A stretch of 64,000 nucleotides of DNA from Alkalihalobacillus sp. YIM B00296 (lineage in GTDB: Bacteria; Bacillota; Bacilli; Bacillales; Fictibacillaceae). The stretch is taken from contig NZ_JAIBLJ010000002.1 in the NCBI RefSeq assembly GCF_020179385.1, positions 186,001 through 250,000 on the forward strand, read 5' to 3'. The translations under genes and the position numbers were made by a program. The notes beneath the pieces were generated by a model. It was not told the DNA's origin, searched no databases, and saw nothing but the letters and a program-made list of their open reading frames with translations. Position 1 is the first letter of the stretch; each line of letters opens with the position of its first letter. Positions 37,016 to 45,814 of the stretch are shown here, one piece after another.

Positions 37016-38203
37016 TTACTGAGCTAACCGCACTGTGTCTCTTGCAATCATCACTTCTTCGTTCGTAGGGATGATCAACACTTTTACTGGAGAATGCGGA
37101 TAATTCAAGAATACTTCTTTTCCACGAACCTTGTTCAAAGCCGGGTCCCAATAGACACCCATGAATTCAAGGCCACGAAGGACCCGTTCACGGATGACAT
37201 CACTATTTTCCCCGATACCCGCTGTGAAAATGATCGCATCGATGCCGTGCATTTTTGATGCATAGGAGCCGATGTATTTATGGATTCTTCCTCCGAATAC
37301 TTCTAGTGCTAACTCGGCTCTTTCATTCCCTGCTTCAGCTTGTTGTTCGATATCACGCAGGTCACTGGAAAAACCAGAAACACCAAGGAGCCCACTTTCC
37401 TTATTCAAAACGTTCATCACTTCTTCAGCGGTTTTCCCTGTTTTCTCCATGATATACGGGATAAGCGCAGGGTCGATGTTCCCTGAACGAGTTCCCATCG
37501 TAACTCCAGCAAGCGGCGTAAAGCCCATGGATGTATCAATGGATTTTCCCCCTTCAATCGCCGCGATACTCGCACCGTTCCCAAGATGGCAAGAAATCAG
37601 TCGTAACTGTTCAATCGGTCTTCCTAATAAATCAGCACAACGCTGGGACACATATTTATGGCTTGTCCCATGGAATCCATACTTCCGGATACCATATTCT
37701 TTGTAGTAATCATAGGGAAGGCTGTATAAATAAGATTGCTCTGGCATCGTTTGATGGAATGCTGTGTCAAACACGGCTACGGCAGGAACATCCGGCAGGA
37801 TTTCTTTGAAAGCCCGGATTCCGATGATGTTGGCAGGATTATGAAGGGGTGCAAGATCGGATACCTCTTCAATCTCTTTAATGATATCTTCATCTATTAG
37901 GACCGCATCGTTGAATTTTTCACCACCGTGTACAACACGATGTCCGATCCCTTCGATTTCATCATAAGACTCGATAATATGGTGAGACGTGAGTTTATCC
38001 AACAGCATCTTCACTGCAACAGCATGGTTTTCGATGTCTGTCACTTCTTTTACTTTTTCTCCATTCACTTCAATTATAAAAACACTCTCCGGAATCCCGA
38101 TGCGTTCCACCAGGCCTTTTGTGATGACCTCTTCCTCCGGCATCTTCAATAATTGAAATTTCAGCGATGAACTTCCCGCATTAATGGCGAGCACCTTTCG
38201 CAT
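37016..38203 (-). CDS. ackA: Acetate kinase
   Basis: Makes ATP from acetyl phosphate during overflow metabolism. The 395-residue ASKHA-fold kinase shows [39 protein letters not shown] (catalytic Asp), [10 protein letters not shown] (His), [17 protein letters not shown] and [19 protein letters not shown]. An open frame continues 46 codons upstream, but AAGGAG lies 8 nt before the ATG at 38203 and the resulting length equals that of B. subtilis AckA. A cre-like site and a candidate promoter lie upstream, consistent with CcpA activation known for this gene. Confidence 0.96.
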   Translation of the reverse strand: MRKVLAINAGSSSLKFQLLKMPEEEVITKGLVERIGIPESVFIIEVNGEKVKEVTDIENHAVAVKMLLDKLTSHHIIESYDEIEGIGHRVVHGGEKFNDAVLIDEDIIKEIEEVSDLAPLHNPANIIGIRAFKEILPDVPAVAVFDTAFHQTMPEQSYLYSLPYDYYKEYGIRKYGFHGTSHKYVSQRCADLLGRPIEQLRLISCHLGNGASIAAIEGGKSIDTSMGFTPLAGVTMGTRSGNIDPALIPYIMEKTGKTAEEVMNVLNKESGLLGVSGFSSDLRDIEQQAEAGNERAELALEVFGGRIHKYIGSYASKMHGIDAIIFTAGIGENSDVIRERVLRGLEFMGVYWDPALNKVRGKEVFLNYPHSPVKVLIIPTNEEVMIARDTVRLAQ

Positions 38204-38255
38204 ATATCTACAACTCCTTCGTTGTTCAAGTTCATTTACCCCAAAACCAATTACC

Positions 38256-38284
38256 ATTAAACCACCGGTCCAGGGTTCCTGCAA
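38256..38284 (-). promoter_or_regulatory. Candidate sigma-A promoter of ackA
   Basis: TTGCAG (-35) and TTTAAT (-10) on the minus strand are 17 bp apart, 5 bp downstream of the cre-like site. The -35 match is poor. Confidence 0.4.
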
Positions 38285-38288
38285 GGAA

Positions 38289-38302
38289 GGAAAGCGCTTT
38301 CC
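38289..38302 (-). promoter_or_regulatory. cre-like CcpA site upstream of ackA
   Basis: GGAAAGCGCTTTCC is a perfect 14-bp palindrome close to the cre consensus TGWAARCGYTWNCA; only the outermost bases differ. It lies about 90 bp upstream of ackA and just upstream of the candidate -35, a position expected for an activating site. Confidence 0.65.
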
Positions 38303-38375
38303 GTCAATATTTGTTATTTTCAGATTTGAATCCGATTTCATTCAGCTCTTCTGGAAATTCCTTTGTAAGTTTAAG

Positions 38376-39365
38376 TTAACCAGTAAACGAAGTCTTAAAC
38401 CAAGCATCGATTTTCCCCATGATAGATTGCAAAGCCCTGGGATCTGAAAAACTCGGAAGCTCTGCCATCAATGCTTCCTTAGGGGCTGTCACCTCTTCAC
38501 CTTTTTTCTGTATGAAAAAGATGCTTTTCGCCTGCTCTTCCTTTTTGAACATCGTCAATGGCAACTGGAGAAGACCGTGGATGACTGCTTCCTCCTTAAG
38601 GTACTTATTCAGTTTCTGTGCTTCATCACCGGCAAAAAGGAAGTTCGGAATCAAGAAGAAGAGAAACCCGCCTTCCTTCGTGTGGTTGAGTGCCTGTTCA
38701 ATCATCAAAAAGTGCGAAAACGAATGGCCTGAATCTGCCTTCAATCGGTATTTTGCAGCCATATCATCATTCGGATAATAACCGACGGGCAGATCTGTGA
38801 TCACAAGGTCGACCGGATCGATCATCAATGATTGTAAGCTGTCCTGATGATAAAGCTGGATATCATGCTCCTGCGCATTCATATTGACATACGCTAGCTT
38901 GATCAATGTTTCATCAACTTCCAAACCATAACTGAAGACTTTCTTTTTCGTCTGGTTGAGAACTGCTGAAACAAGATTTCCTGTCCCTATCGCAGGATCC
39001 AAGAGGGTGATCCGTTCTTTTTTACTCGTCGTCTTTTCAACAAGATAGCCGATGAATAACGCTACTGCATCAGGCGTCATCGCATGCTGGGACTGGACCC
39101 CATCCTGCATTCCCTTTAGGATCGCTAACTGATATCCTTTCCGGATTTCTTCCTTGGATAATTCATCTAACGAAAGTGATTCATATTTATAAATGAGATC
39201 ATTCTTCGTCTGTTCATCATACTTGTCCTGTATACCACCCTGTACGAGGTTTTCTCCTGTCATGATCAGAGCGTCCAGATAGGAAACCTGTTCCTTCTCA
39301 GAAATAATAGTAGCCGTTTCATGTAATAATCTATAGAATGATTCAACGTTCTTAAAATCAGCCAT
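38376..39365 (-). CDS. ytxK: Class I methyltransferase YtxK (N6-DNA-methylase-like)
   Basis: A 329-residue protein with an N-terminal helical domain (about 1-95) and a SAM-dependent methyltransferase core. Motif I is LLDPAIGTGNLVSAVL and the catalytic position reads DLPVGYYP rather than the DPPY/NPPY of active DNA N6-adenine methylases. The overall form resembles the M subunit of type I systems, but no restriction or specificity gene is nearby. Function unknown. GGAGG precedes the ATG at 39365. It lies upstream of ackA, as in B. subtilis. Confidence 0.88.
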   Translation of the reverse strand: MADFKNVESFYRLLHETATIISEKEQVSYLDALIMTGENLVQGGIQDKYDEQTKNDLIYKYESLSLDELSKEEIRKGYQLAILKGMQDGVQSQHAMTPDAVALFIGYLVEKTTSKKERITLLDPAIGTGNLVSAVLNQTKKKVFSYGLEVDETLIKLAYVNMNAQEHDIQLYHQDSLQSLMIDPVDLVITDLPVGYYPNDDMAAKYRLKADSGHSFSHFLMIEQALNHTKEGGFLFFLIPNFLFAGDEAQKLNKYLKEEAVIHGLLQLPLTMFKKEEQAKSIFFIQKKGEEVTAPKEALMAELPSFSDPRALQSIMGKIDAWFKTSFTG

Positions 39366-39474
39366 GGCATAATTCCTCCTAACATACACTAGTCCTATTG
39401 TAACAAATCCATGTAAAATCACCGAATCAAAGTACCTTAGATTTGAAGTTACTGGGGAGATGTTGCTTATGGTG

Positions 39475-39530
39475 TCAAGGTATTCTGTTCACTTCTCAGG
39501 ATAATTTGTCACTTCTTAGGATAGTCACAT
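39475..39530. repeat. Short periodic repeat pair, TCACTTCTnAGGATA core
   Basis: TCACTTCTCAGGATAATTTG (39489) and TCACTTCTTAGGATAG (39509) are 20 bp apart with an unrelated remainder. This is the shortest of the four arrays with this spacing. It lies between the tpx terminator and ytxK. Confidence 0.5.
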
Positions 39531-39540
39531 CAATCCTTCC

Positions 39541-39618
39541 AAAATAAAAAAGGGTTAACCTTTTAGTGAGATAAGACACGTTTCAGTGTATGTCCAACCT
39601 TCTGTGGTTAACCCCTTC
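39541..39618 (-). terminator. tpx terminator (long loop)
   Basis: On the minus strand AAGGGGTTAACC pairs with GGTTAACCCTT (one bulge) around a 45-nt loop that holds a smaller hairpin (ACAC-tgaaac-GTGT), and the stem is followed by TTTTTTATTTT. Confidence 0.7.
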
Positions 39619-39643
39619 CTATTGAACTGTCTGCTGCAGAGGA

Positions 39644-40144
39644 TTACTGGGCAGACTTAGCTGCTTCAATCGCTGCCTCATAATCCGGATGATTTGTTGC
39701 TTCGTTAACATACTCTACATATGTAACTTTATCGTTGCTATCTACAACGAAAACGGAGCGAGTCAAAAGACGCAGCTCTTCAATTGCTACACCATATGCT
39801 TTTCCAAATGAAAGATCTCTGTGGTCTGAAAGAGTTTGAAGGTTTTCAACTCCTGCAGCAGCACACCATCTCTTTTGTGCCATTGGAAGGTCAACGCTAA
39901 CCGTCAACACTTTTACATTATCAAGCTTAGATGCTTCCTTGTTAAAACGGCGGGTTTGTTCGTCACATACGCCAGTATCAACAGATGGGACCACACTGAT
40001 CAGCCTTACAGAACCTTTTGTGTCTTGTAGAGTTACAGGAGACATGTCATTTGCCAATACTTTGAAGTCAGGAGCTGTATCCCCTACTTTCACTTCATTT
40101 CCTAATAATGTTACAGGCTTTTGTTTAAATGTTACTGCTGTCAT
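39644..40144 (-). CDS. tpx: Thiol peroxidase
   Basis: Reduces hydroperoxides with thioredoxin as donor. The 166-residue Tpx-type peroxiredoxin shows the peroxidatic Cys in [15 protein letters not shown] (about residue 60) and the resolving Cys in [10 protein letters not shown] (about 94), which is the atypical 2-Cys arrangement. GAGGAG precedes the ATG. Its terminator and the spacer at both sides suggest a single-gene transcript. Confidence 0.96.
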   Translation of the reverse strand: MTAVTFKQKPVTLLGNEVKVGDTAPDFKVLANDMSPVTLQDTKGSVRLISVVPSVDTGVCDEQTRRFNKEASKLDNVKVLTVSVDLPMAQKRWCAAAGVENLQTLSDHRDLSFGKAYGVAIEELRLLTRSVFVVDSNDKVTYVEYVNEATNHPDYEAAIEAAKSAQ

Positions 40145-40230
40145 TTTTTAAACAACTCCTCATTAAAGTATTCTCACATCGTTAATGTTAAACTTTCTGA
40201 AATTTGTAATCAAGTAAAATGTCCGGAATC

Positions 40231-40279
40231 AAAAAAGCTGGCCAAGATCATCGGTTCAAGCGATGTTCGGCCAGCTCTT
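40231..40279 (-). terminator. ytfJ terminator
   Basis: GAGCTGGCC / GGCCAGCTT with an inner CATCG/CGATG stem, followed on the minus strand by TTTTTTGATT, about 20 bp past the ytfJ stop. Confidence 0.85.
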
Positions 40280-40294
40280 CAACATTCAAGGTCT

Positions 40295-40810
40295 TTAAAA
40301 ATCAAGGTCTTGCTTTTGACGCCTTTCAGGTTGTTGTTGCTGCATTTGTGAATTGCTGTTCGTTTGTTGATTGTTATTTTTATTAGAATTTGATTTCATC
40401 TGAAACCCGCTGTTGCTCATCATTCTCTGTACTCTGTCCACTACTTGCGGGGCTAAATCCAGCAGCCGTTCATACAAGTGTGTACTGTTGTCGAGGTGGA
40501 TCGTTTTCACTCCGGAAGAATTGACGATCAAAAACGCGATTGGTGTGATGGATACTCCGCCACCACTACCGCCTCCGAAAGGGTGTGATTCCCCCTCTGA
40601 AGAATCTCGCCTTGATTGGCCTGTCCCTCCTGATTGACCACTGAACTGGCTGCCTCCAGCTGCAAATCCGAATCCAACCTTTGAAACTGTCAGGATCACA
40701 CTTCCATCCGGTGTTTCAACTGGATCACCGATAATTGTATTCACATCGATCATTTCTTTAATATTTTCCATTGCTGTTTGCATCAAGCCCTGAATTGGAT
40801 GTTCTGACAT
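40295..40810 (-). CDS. ytfJ: GerW family sporulation protein YtfJ
   Basis: A 171-residue protein of the GerW/YtfJ family, needed for spore germination with nutrients in B. subtilis. The N-terminus HPIQGLMQTAMENIKEMI and VETPDGSVILTVSKVGFGF are the family core. They are followed by a Gly/Ser-rich insert (about 55-85), VSITPIAFLIV, and a disordered Asn/Gln-rich tail (about 135-171). Its first 53 bases overlap the end of ytfI in another frame. AAGGGAAGG precedes the ATG. Confidence 0.92.
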   Translation of the reverse strand: MSEHPIQGLMQTAMENIKEMIDVNTIIGDPVETPDGSVILTVSKVGFGFAAGGSQFSGQSGGTGQSRRDSSEGESHPFGGGSGGGVSITPIAFLIVNSSGVKTIHLDNSTHLYERLLDLAPQVVDRVQRMMSNSGFQMKSNSNKNNNQQTNSNSQMQQQQPERRQKQDLDF

Positions 40811-41459
40811 GCTGTTTCCTTCCCTTCCAATTTTTTACGATCAGATATGCTGCGAGCATAGCTTGCCCGATTCTAAAAGAAAACATACAGAATAATTCCG
40901 TTTGGACCACTGGTTTTTGAAAAGAAGGTGTAACCTCGAGGACCGGCGGTTTGATCATATTTGTCGTAAAACTAATAAATCCAGCTACACTCCCTTTGAT
41001 CGTCCATAGCAAACCTGCAAATATCCCTGTTGAAGCTGCATCTCCTGTACCAATCGTACTGACCCATTCGAACTCCTCTACCGTCATTTTCTTTAAAAAT
41101 CCCCTGACGATCCTACTCAGTTGATACACAGAGTCCAGCAATTCCCTTATTTCCCGGGCTCGGTCAATCAACGATTCAGCCTCGAAAGTCGATTCTTTCT
41201 CATCTTTCTGTTTCTGATTACCGATTTCCTTATCCGTTTCATATTGCATATGCATGAGGCCATCCTTACCAAGCTCAATTTTATTCAAAGGAATCTCCCA
41301 GGCATAGTCGAATAACCCTTTCAAGAATTGGGCTTGGACCAAAAATGTATCCTTTTTTCCTTGATGAACGTATTTCATTGTAACCTTTACTCGGCTGATC
41401 ATAATGATGGCGAACACTATACAGAAACAGAGCAGGATACCAATAATCCAATACATCAT
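40758..41459 (-). CDS. ytfI: DUF2953 family protein YtfI
   Basis: A 233-residue protein: one N-terminal membrane segment (about 3-24), then a soluble, charged domain with KGLFDYAWEIPLNKIEL and a coiled-coil-like stretch (about 75-110), and a weaker hydrophobic segment near 145-165. It belongs to the DUF2953/YtfI family. GAGGTGG lies before the first ATG at 41459. The frame ends 53 bp inside ytfJ, so translation of the two is likely coupled. Confidence 0.85.
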   Translation of the reverse strand: MMYWIIGILLCFCIVFAIIMISRVKVTMKYVHQGKKDTFLVQAQFLKGLFDYAWEIPLNKIELGKDGLMHMQYETDKEIGNQKQKDEKESTFEAESLIDRAREIRELLDSVYQLSRIVRGFLKKMTVEEFEWVSTIGTGDAASTGIFAGLLWTIKGSVAGFISFTTNMIKPPVLEVTPSFQKPVVQTELFCMFSFRIGQAMLAAYLIVKNWKGRKQHVRTSNSGLDANSNGKY

Positions 41460-41521
41460 GAGGACCACCTCGGTGTCTAGAAAGACTTGGCAATTCGTAT
41501 CTCAATGAACCTATGTTTCTT

Positions 41522-41566
41522 CCGAAAAAAATAAGACCTATCAGCATTATGTACTGACAGGTCTAT
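41522..41566 (-). terminator. yteJ-sppA operon terminator
   Basis: AGACCT-g-TCAG and CTGA-t-AGGTCT form an imperfect stem with a 9-nt loop just past yteJ, followed on the minus strand by TATTTTTTT. Confidence 0.8.
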
Positions 41567-41575
41567 AACAATACC

Positions 41576-42067
41576 TTATTTTCGGATGTGGACGACTCTA
41601 GTGTCTGCAAATATGTCGTGCAATGATTGCTTTTCCCCTGTAAATGCTGTGACGATATAGCCGATTAAAAAAATGGTCTTACTGATGAACCGCCCGACCA
41701 CTTCACGAAAAAAGAGAGTAGACCAGGGCAGCTTTTCATCCAAATCCTTTGACACGACTTTTATCGCGAAAAGCATTTTTCCTATTGTTTGGCCGAAAAA
41801 GCGTGTCATCAATACGAAATAACCGTAAAAGAAGATTGCCGCCAATATCGCCCTCAATGAAAACATCCCCCCATCATCCAGAGGGAGATTAAACAGGACG
41901 AGAAATGGTTTCACAATGAGACTGTTCAAACTCCAAATGACAATGAGATCCAAAAGATATGCCCAAAACCGCATCCAAAATCCTGCATAGGCGGGAGGAG
42001 CAGTCTTTGATACCATAGGTTGGGATGGTTCTGCAACCTGTTCTTCACCTGATAATGTATGGTCCAT
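41576..42067 (-). CDS. yteJ: RDD family membrane protein YteJ
   Basis: A 163-residue membrane protein. After a soluble N-terminus (about 1-25), FWMRFWAYLLDLIVIW gives the RDD-type motif (R..A..LD), and two further hydrophobic segments follow (about 70-90 and 125-145). QTIGKMLFAIKVV is the other conserved block of the family. GGAGGG precedes the ATG. It follows sppA by 11 bp; in B. subtilis YteJ belongs to the sppA-yteJ pair that resists lantibiotics, where it inhibits SppA. Confidence 0.9.
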   Translation of the reverse strand: MDHTLSGEEQVAEPSQPMVSKTAPPAYAGFWMRFWAYLLDLIVIWSLNSLIVKPFLVLFNLPLDDGGMFSLRAILAAIFFYGYFVLMTRFFGQTIGKMLFAIKVVSKDLDEKLPWSTLFFREVVGRFISKTIFLIGYIVTAFTGEKQSLHDIFADTRVVHIRK

Positions 42068-42078
42068 TCCAATCCCTC

Positions 42079-43086
42079 CTATTCCGTATACAAGTACTTG
42101 ATTTGAGGTGTATTCGTTTGACTCATCAATTCATGAATCCCCAACAAATCTTTATTCGGTTGGAATAATTTTTGCGCTGTCATGTTCAAGAAGGAATTCC
42201 AACCAAGGCGACTTTCATACTTGATGACATTCAAATGTGAATTACCGAGATCTTTTTTCATCGCTTTTACCGTATCATCCAAATCCCCAAGCTCATCCAC
42301 GAGATCCGTTTCTTTTGCCTGTTGGCCATCGTATACACGCCCATCAGCTAATTCTCTCACACTATTTTCAGGTATGTCACGGCCAGAAGCGATCACATCG
42401 ACAAATTGATTGTAAGAATTATCGACGATCGATTGTAAGATCTCCCTTTCTTCATCTGTCATCTCACGCGTTGGGGATAGGATATCTTTATGAGCGCCAC
42501 TCTTGATCGTTTCCCATTTCACACCCAGTTTATCAGCAAGCTCCCCATAATTCATGGATTGGATGATGACTCCTAGAGAACCTGTCAATGTGGAAGGGTG
42601 GGCAAAAATCTTATCTGCTGGGGCTGAAATATAATAACCGCCGGATGCAGCCATATTCCCCATCGATATGTATATTGGTTTTTTATGTTCCTTTTGGATG
42701 GAAGTAATAGTGTCATGAATCTCCGCGCTTTCAACGACCCCGCCACCAGGACTATTCACCCGGATGATGATCCCCTCTACATTGGTGTCTTCACCAGCGT
42801 GCTTCAACATATCTAAAAATCTCTGGTGATTGTATCCCGGTGATTGAAAGAATGAGGTTGCATCTCCAGTATCCTGGATGACTCCTTCAACGTCGAGCAG
42901 AACAATATTCTGCTTATCGCTACCTTTTTCAACGACTTTCTCTACAAAAGGATCCTCATCTAAAAGTCCAGTGTTCTGTAATCCTGATAAATTGTTGGAT
43001 GCAGCCGATGATAATACGTTCATCATAATAGAACCGATGAACAATACTGCTGCAATTCCTAGGGCAATCCAACGTTTACCGTTCAT
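42079..43086 (-). CDS. sppA: Signal peptide peptidase SppA
   Basis: Membrane-bound serine protease that degrades remnant signal peptides and some membrane-active peptides. The 335-residue short form has a membrane anchor (about 7-29), VNSPGGGVVES (oxyanion loop), the nucleophile Ser in MGNMAASGGYYIS, TGSLGVI and the base Lys in KSGAHKDILSP. AGGAGG precedes the ATG. It forms an operon with yteJ and is divergent from nadK over a 190-bp promoter region. Confidence 0.95.
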   Translation of the reverse strand: MNGKRWIALGIAAVLFIGSIMMNVLSSAASNNLSGLQNTGLLDEDPFVEKVVEKGSDKQNIVLLDVEGVIQDTGDATSFFQSPGYNHQRFLDMLKHAGEDTNVEGIIIRVNSPGGGVVESAEIHDTITSIQKEHKKPIYISMGNMAASGGYYISAPADKIFAHPSTLTGSLGVIIQSMNYGELADKLGVKWETIKSGAHKDILSPTREMTDEEREILQSIVDNSYNQFVDVIASGRDIPENSVRELADGRVYDGQQAKETDLVDELGDLDDTVKAMKKDLGNSHLNVIKYESRLGWNSFLNMTAQKLFQPNKDLLGIHELMSQTNTPQIKYLYTE

Positions 43087-43276
43087 ATAAAGCCTCCTAG
43101 TACACCTTTATTGGTAATTATGTCCAGCACTTGTAAGAATATCATATTTTCATCATGGAATCATGAACATTTGACAAAAACTTTGTGAAAAACGAAGATA
43201 AAATAAGCAGTACAATTTTAGTCACGCAATAATCAGGGTAAAACTAGATACCACAGCAACTCATAGGAGGTTCGTA

Positions 43277-44074
43277 ATGTCTGATCGTAAGAATATCCAT
43301 TTTTTCCACAAAAGAGACAGTCAATATGAAGAACAAATACTTAAGTTGAAAAACTTAGCGACCGATAATGGATTTACATTGGTTGAAAATCCAGACGATG
43401 CAAACATCATAGCGAGCATCGGGGGAGATGGAACCTTCCTCCAAGCCGTCCGCCAAACCGGATTTCGGGACAATGCGCTTTATGTCGGTGTAAGTACTGG
43501 ACAGTTGGGGTTTTATTGTGATTTCGACATAGAAGATATTGCCGGTATGATTAATGCGATGATGAATGAACAAGTTGAAATCCGCAGATATCCGACTATT
43601 CTCGTAAGCATGGAGAATGACGCTGCTTTTCATTGTTTGAATGAATGTTCCATCCGCTCAGGCATCATTAAGACACTGTCCATGGATTTGTATATTGATG
43701 ACTTATTTTTTGAGCGATTTAAAGGGGACGGTATGATCATATCGACACCAACTGGAAGTACTGCTTACAACAAATCATTGGATGGAGCGATCGTCGATCC
43801 GAAACTTCCATGTATGCAGATCAGTGAAGTGGCGTCCCTCAATAATAATCATTACCGTACACTCGGAAGTTCGTTCATATTAAGTGAATCAAGAGCACTT
43901 GAAATTCAAATCATCAAAGAAGGGAACAACTTTCCGATCATCGGCATGGACAATGAAGCACTGAGTGTTCGTGAACCCGGGGCAATCCGTATCCAACTAT
44001 CCGATAAACGGATCAAGACCGTCAAGCTTAAAGACAACTCCTTCTGGCACAAGGTCAAGCGAAGCTTTTTATAA
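43277..44074 (+). CDS. nadK: NAD kinase
   Basis: Phosphorylates NAD to NADP. The 265-residue protein shows the conserved GGDGTFLQAVR (catalytic GGDG), NECSIRSG with the NE/D pair, and TPTGSTAYNKSLDGAIV. It is the second (NadF/YtdI-type, PpnK2) paralogue judging by sequence and position next to sppA. AGGAGG lies before the ATG. It is followed by a long-loop terminator shared with the convergent ytcJ. Confidence 0.92.
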   Translation: MSDRKNIHFFHKRDSQYEEQILKLKNLATDNGFTLVENPDDANIIASIGGDGTFLQAVRQTGFRDNALYVGVSTGQLGFYCDFDIEDIAGMINAMMNEQVEIRRYPTILVSMENDAAFHCLNECSIRSGIIKTLSMDLYIDDLFFERFKGDGMIISTPTGSTAYNKSLDGAIVDPKLPCMQISEVASLNNNHYRTLGSSFILSESRALEIQIIKEGNNFPIIGMDNEALSVREPGAIRIQLSDKRIKTVKLKDNSFWHKVKRSFL

Positions 44075-44085
44075 CCATGCTTTAT

Positions 44086-44175
44086 AAAATTAGAGGACAC
44101 TCGAGGCCTTAAATCATGGACTTTCCGCACTGGTTTTATCCGAACAGCAGTAGAGATGTCCTCTAATTTTTTTAA
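44086..44175. terminator. Long-loop bidirectional terminator after nadK
   Basis: AAAATTAGAGGACA and TGTCCTCTAATTTT are perfectly complementary over 14 bp but separated by 57 bases, followed by TTT. Strand-symmetric ends make it usable by nadK and the convergent amidohydrolase. Confidence 0.75.
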
Positions 44176-44227
44176 ATCACCAGATACTGCTGCCCCCAAT
44201 GAGTCAGAAACTGATCGGATCATCGTT

Positions 44228-45814
44228 TTAAGCTTGATAGACAGTCAAGTTGTTCACGACTGTCTTTACTACTTTAATATTCGGAATTTCTTCTGGATCG
44301 ATATGGAACAAGTCTCCATTCAAGATTGTGAAATCAGCACTGTATCCTTTTTCGATCATCCCACTTCCGTTTTCATTTCCGATAGCATAGGCACTTCCCT
44401 TCGTATAAAGTTCAACAGCTTCATATACAGATAATTTTTGTTCAGGATAATAGCCTTCGTGTTTATCGCCTTGCTTTTTACGCATGACAGCTGCATAGAT
44501 CGTCAATAAAGGGTCCGCCGTCTCGATTGGCGCATCTGAGCCAGCAGCACATGGAATCCCTTCTTTTAATAACGTTTTCCAGGCAAAACTATACTTCATT
44601 CTCGCTTCCCCTAACCGTTCAATCACCCATGGAAAATCAGAGGCAACAAAGTGAGGCTGGATATCGATGATGACAGGGACCCTTTTCAAGCGTTCTAGCA
44701 AATCTGGACGAACAACCTGACCGTGGACGAAGCGATCGCGTAAGCCTTCTGGTGGCGGATGTTCTTCAACCGCGTAAAGGGCAAATTCTAAAGCAAGATC
44801 CCCAATCGTATGGATTGCGACTGGCATTTGATAGTGACGTGCCTTTTTGACCAGCTCCTTCAACTCTGTCAATGAATGGATTGCTACACCATACGTCTCT
44901 GGCATGTCATTATAAGGCTTACTCAAATAAGCTGTACGGCCGCCAAGGGCTCCATCAGCAAAAATCTTCATCGCACCTAGCTCGACCAATCCATTTGAAT
45001 CTCCATATTCCAAACCTTCCTCATGCATATCCTTAACCACTTCGTGATGCACTAACAAATTCGCTTTGAATTGAAACTGACCTGGATTGAGAACGTCGAG
45101 GAAAGTTTGATAGGTCCGTTTGAAGCCACCATAATAGTTGAGATCCTCCGTATGTCCGCCAATAAGGCCGAGACGGGTCAGATCCTGTACAGAAGTTCTC
45201 AGCGCACGTTGCAAATAGTCCTCCGTCACTTGCGGAAGGGCATTTTTCACCAACTCCTGTGCTTTATCCAATAAAAATCCTGTTGGCCTCCCATTAGAAT
45301 CCCTGACGATCACACCCCCTGGGGGATCCTCAGTATCTTCGTTGATCCCCGCTAGCTCCAAGGCTTTTGAGTTAGCTAACAAAGCATGGCGACAAATCCG
45401 AGTCAGCATCATCGGATGATGTGGCGCAATCTCATCGAGTTCAAATCGGTGAAATATCTTTCGATCCACAAAGTTATTTTCATTCCATCCTTCGCCAATG
45501 ATCCAATCCCCGACTGATGTTGAATACACTTTCTCCCTTAAGGTCGTTCTCATCTCTTCAGCTGACATCACTTCAGAAAGGTCCAACCGTAACAGTTTTT
45601 CCCCATGACCAATCATATGTAAGTGGCTATCAACAAAGCCGGGATACATGATGGCCCCCTGCAGATCCTCGATATGATCAATTTTGTATTCCTTTTCAAG
45701 GCGTGAACGGTCACCCCGGTCAATGATCTTATCGTCTTCCACCAAAACAGCTTCGACTTTATCAAATTCATGCTTCATCGTATAAATTGTACCGTTCGTC
45801 CACAACGTCTTCAT
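44228..45814 (-). CDS. ytcJ: Amidohydrolase family protein YtcJ
   Basis: A 528-residue amidohydrolase of the YtcJ/formamidase-like (amidohydro_3) group. It shows a beta-sandwich start (KTLWTNGTIYTMK), then the metal ligands in PGFVDSHLHMIGHGE, FADGALGGRTAYLS, HTIGDLALEFAL, FVHGQVV and the C-terminal GSDAPIETADPLLTIYAAVM. The substrate is not known. A longer open frame starts at 45901, but GGGGTG lies 6 nt before the ATG at 45814. It is convergent with nadK, and a 600-bp spacer without a clear gene lies upstream. Confidence 0.9.
   Translation of the reverse strand: MKTLWTNGTIYTMKHEFDKVEAVLVEDDKIIDRGDRSRLEKEYKIDHIEDLQGAIMYPGFVDSHLHMIGHGEKLLRLDLSEVMSAEEMRTTLREKVYSTSVGDWIIGEGWNENNFVDRKIFHRFELDEIAPHHPMMLTRICRHALLANSKALELAGINEDTEDPPGGVIVRDSNGRPTGFLLDKAQELVKNALPQVTEDYLQRALRTSVQDLTRLGLIGGHTEDLNYYGGFKRTYQTFLDVLNPGQFQFKANLLVHHEVVKDMHEEGLEYGDSNGLVELGAMKIFADGALGGRTAYLSKPYNDMPETYGVAIHSLTELKELVKKARHYQMPVAIHTIGDLALEFALYAVEEHPPPEGLRDRFVHGQVVRPDLLERLKRVPVIIDIQPHFVASDFPWVIERLGEARMKYSFAWKTLLKEGIPCAAGSDAPIETADPLLTIYAAVMRKKQGDKHEGYYPEQKLSVYEAVELYTKGSAYAIGNENGSGMIEKGYSADFTILNGDLFHIDPEEIPNIKVVKTVVNNLTVYQA

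Noticed and set aside
38760-38800. Degenerate catalytic motif (DLPVGYYP) in YtxK as sign of a dead restriction system
   Set aside because: YtxK proteins of Bacilli typically show such a variant and no restriction or specificity genes lie nearby.
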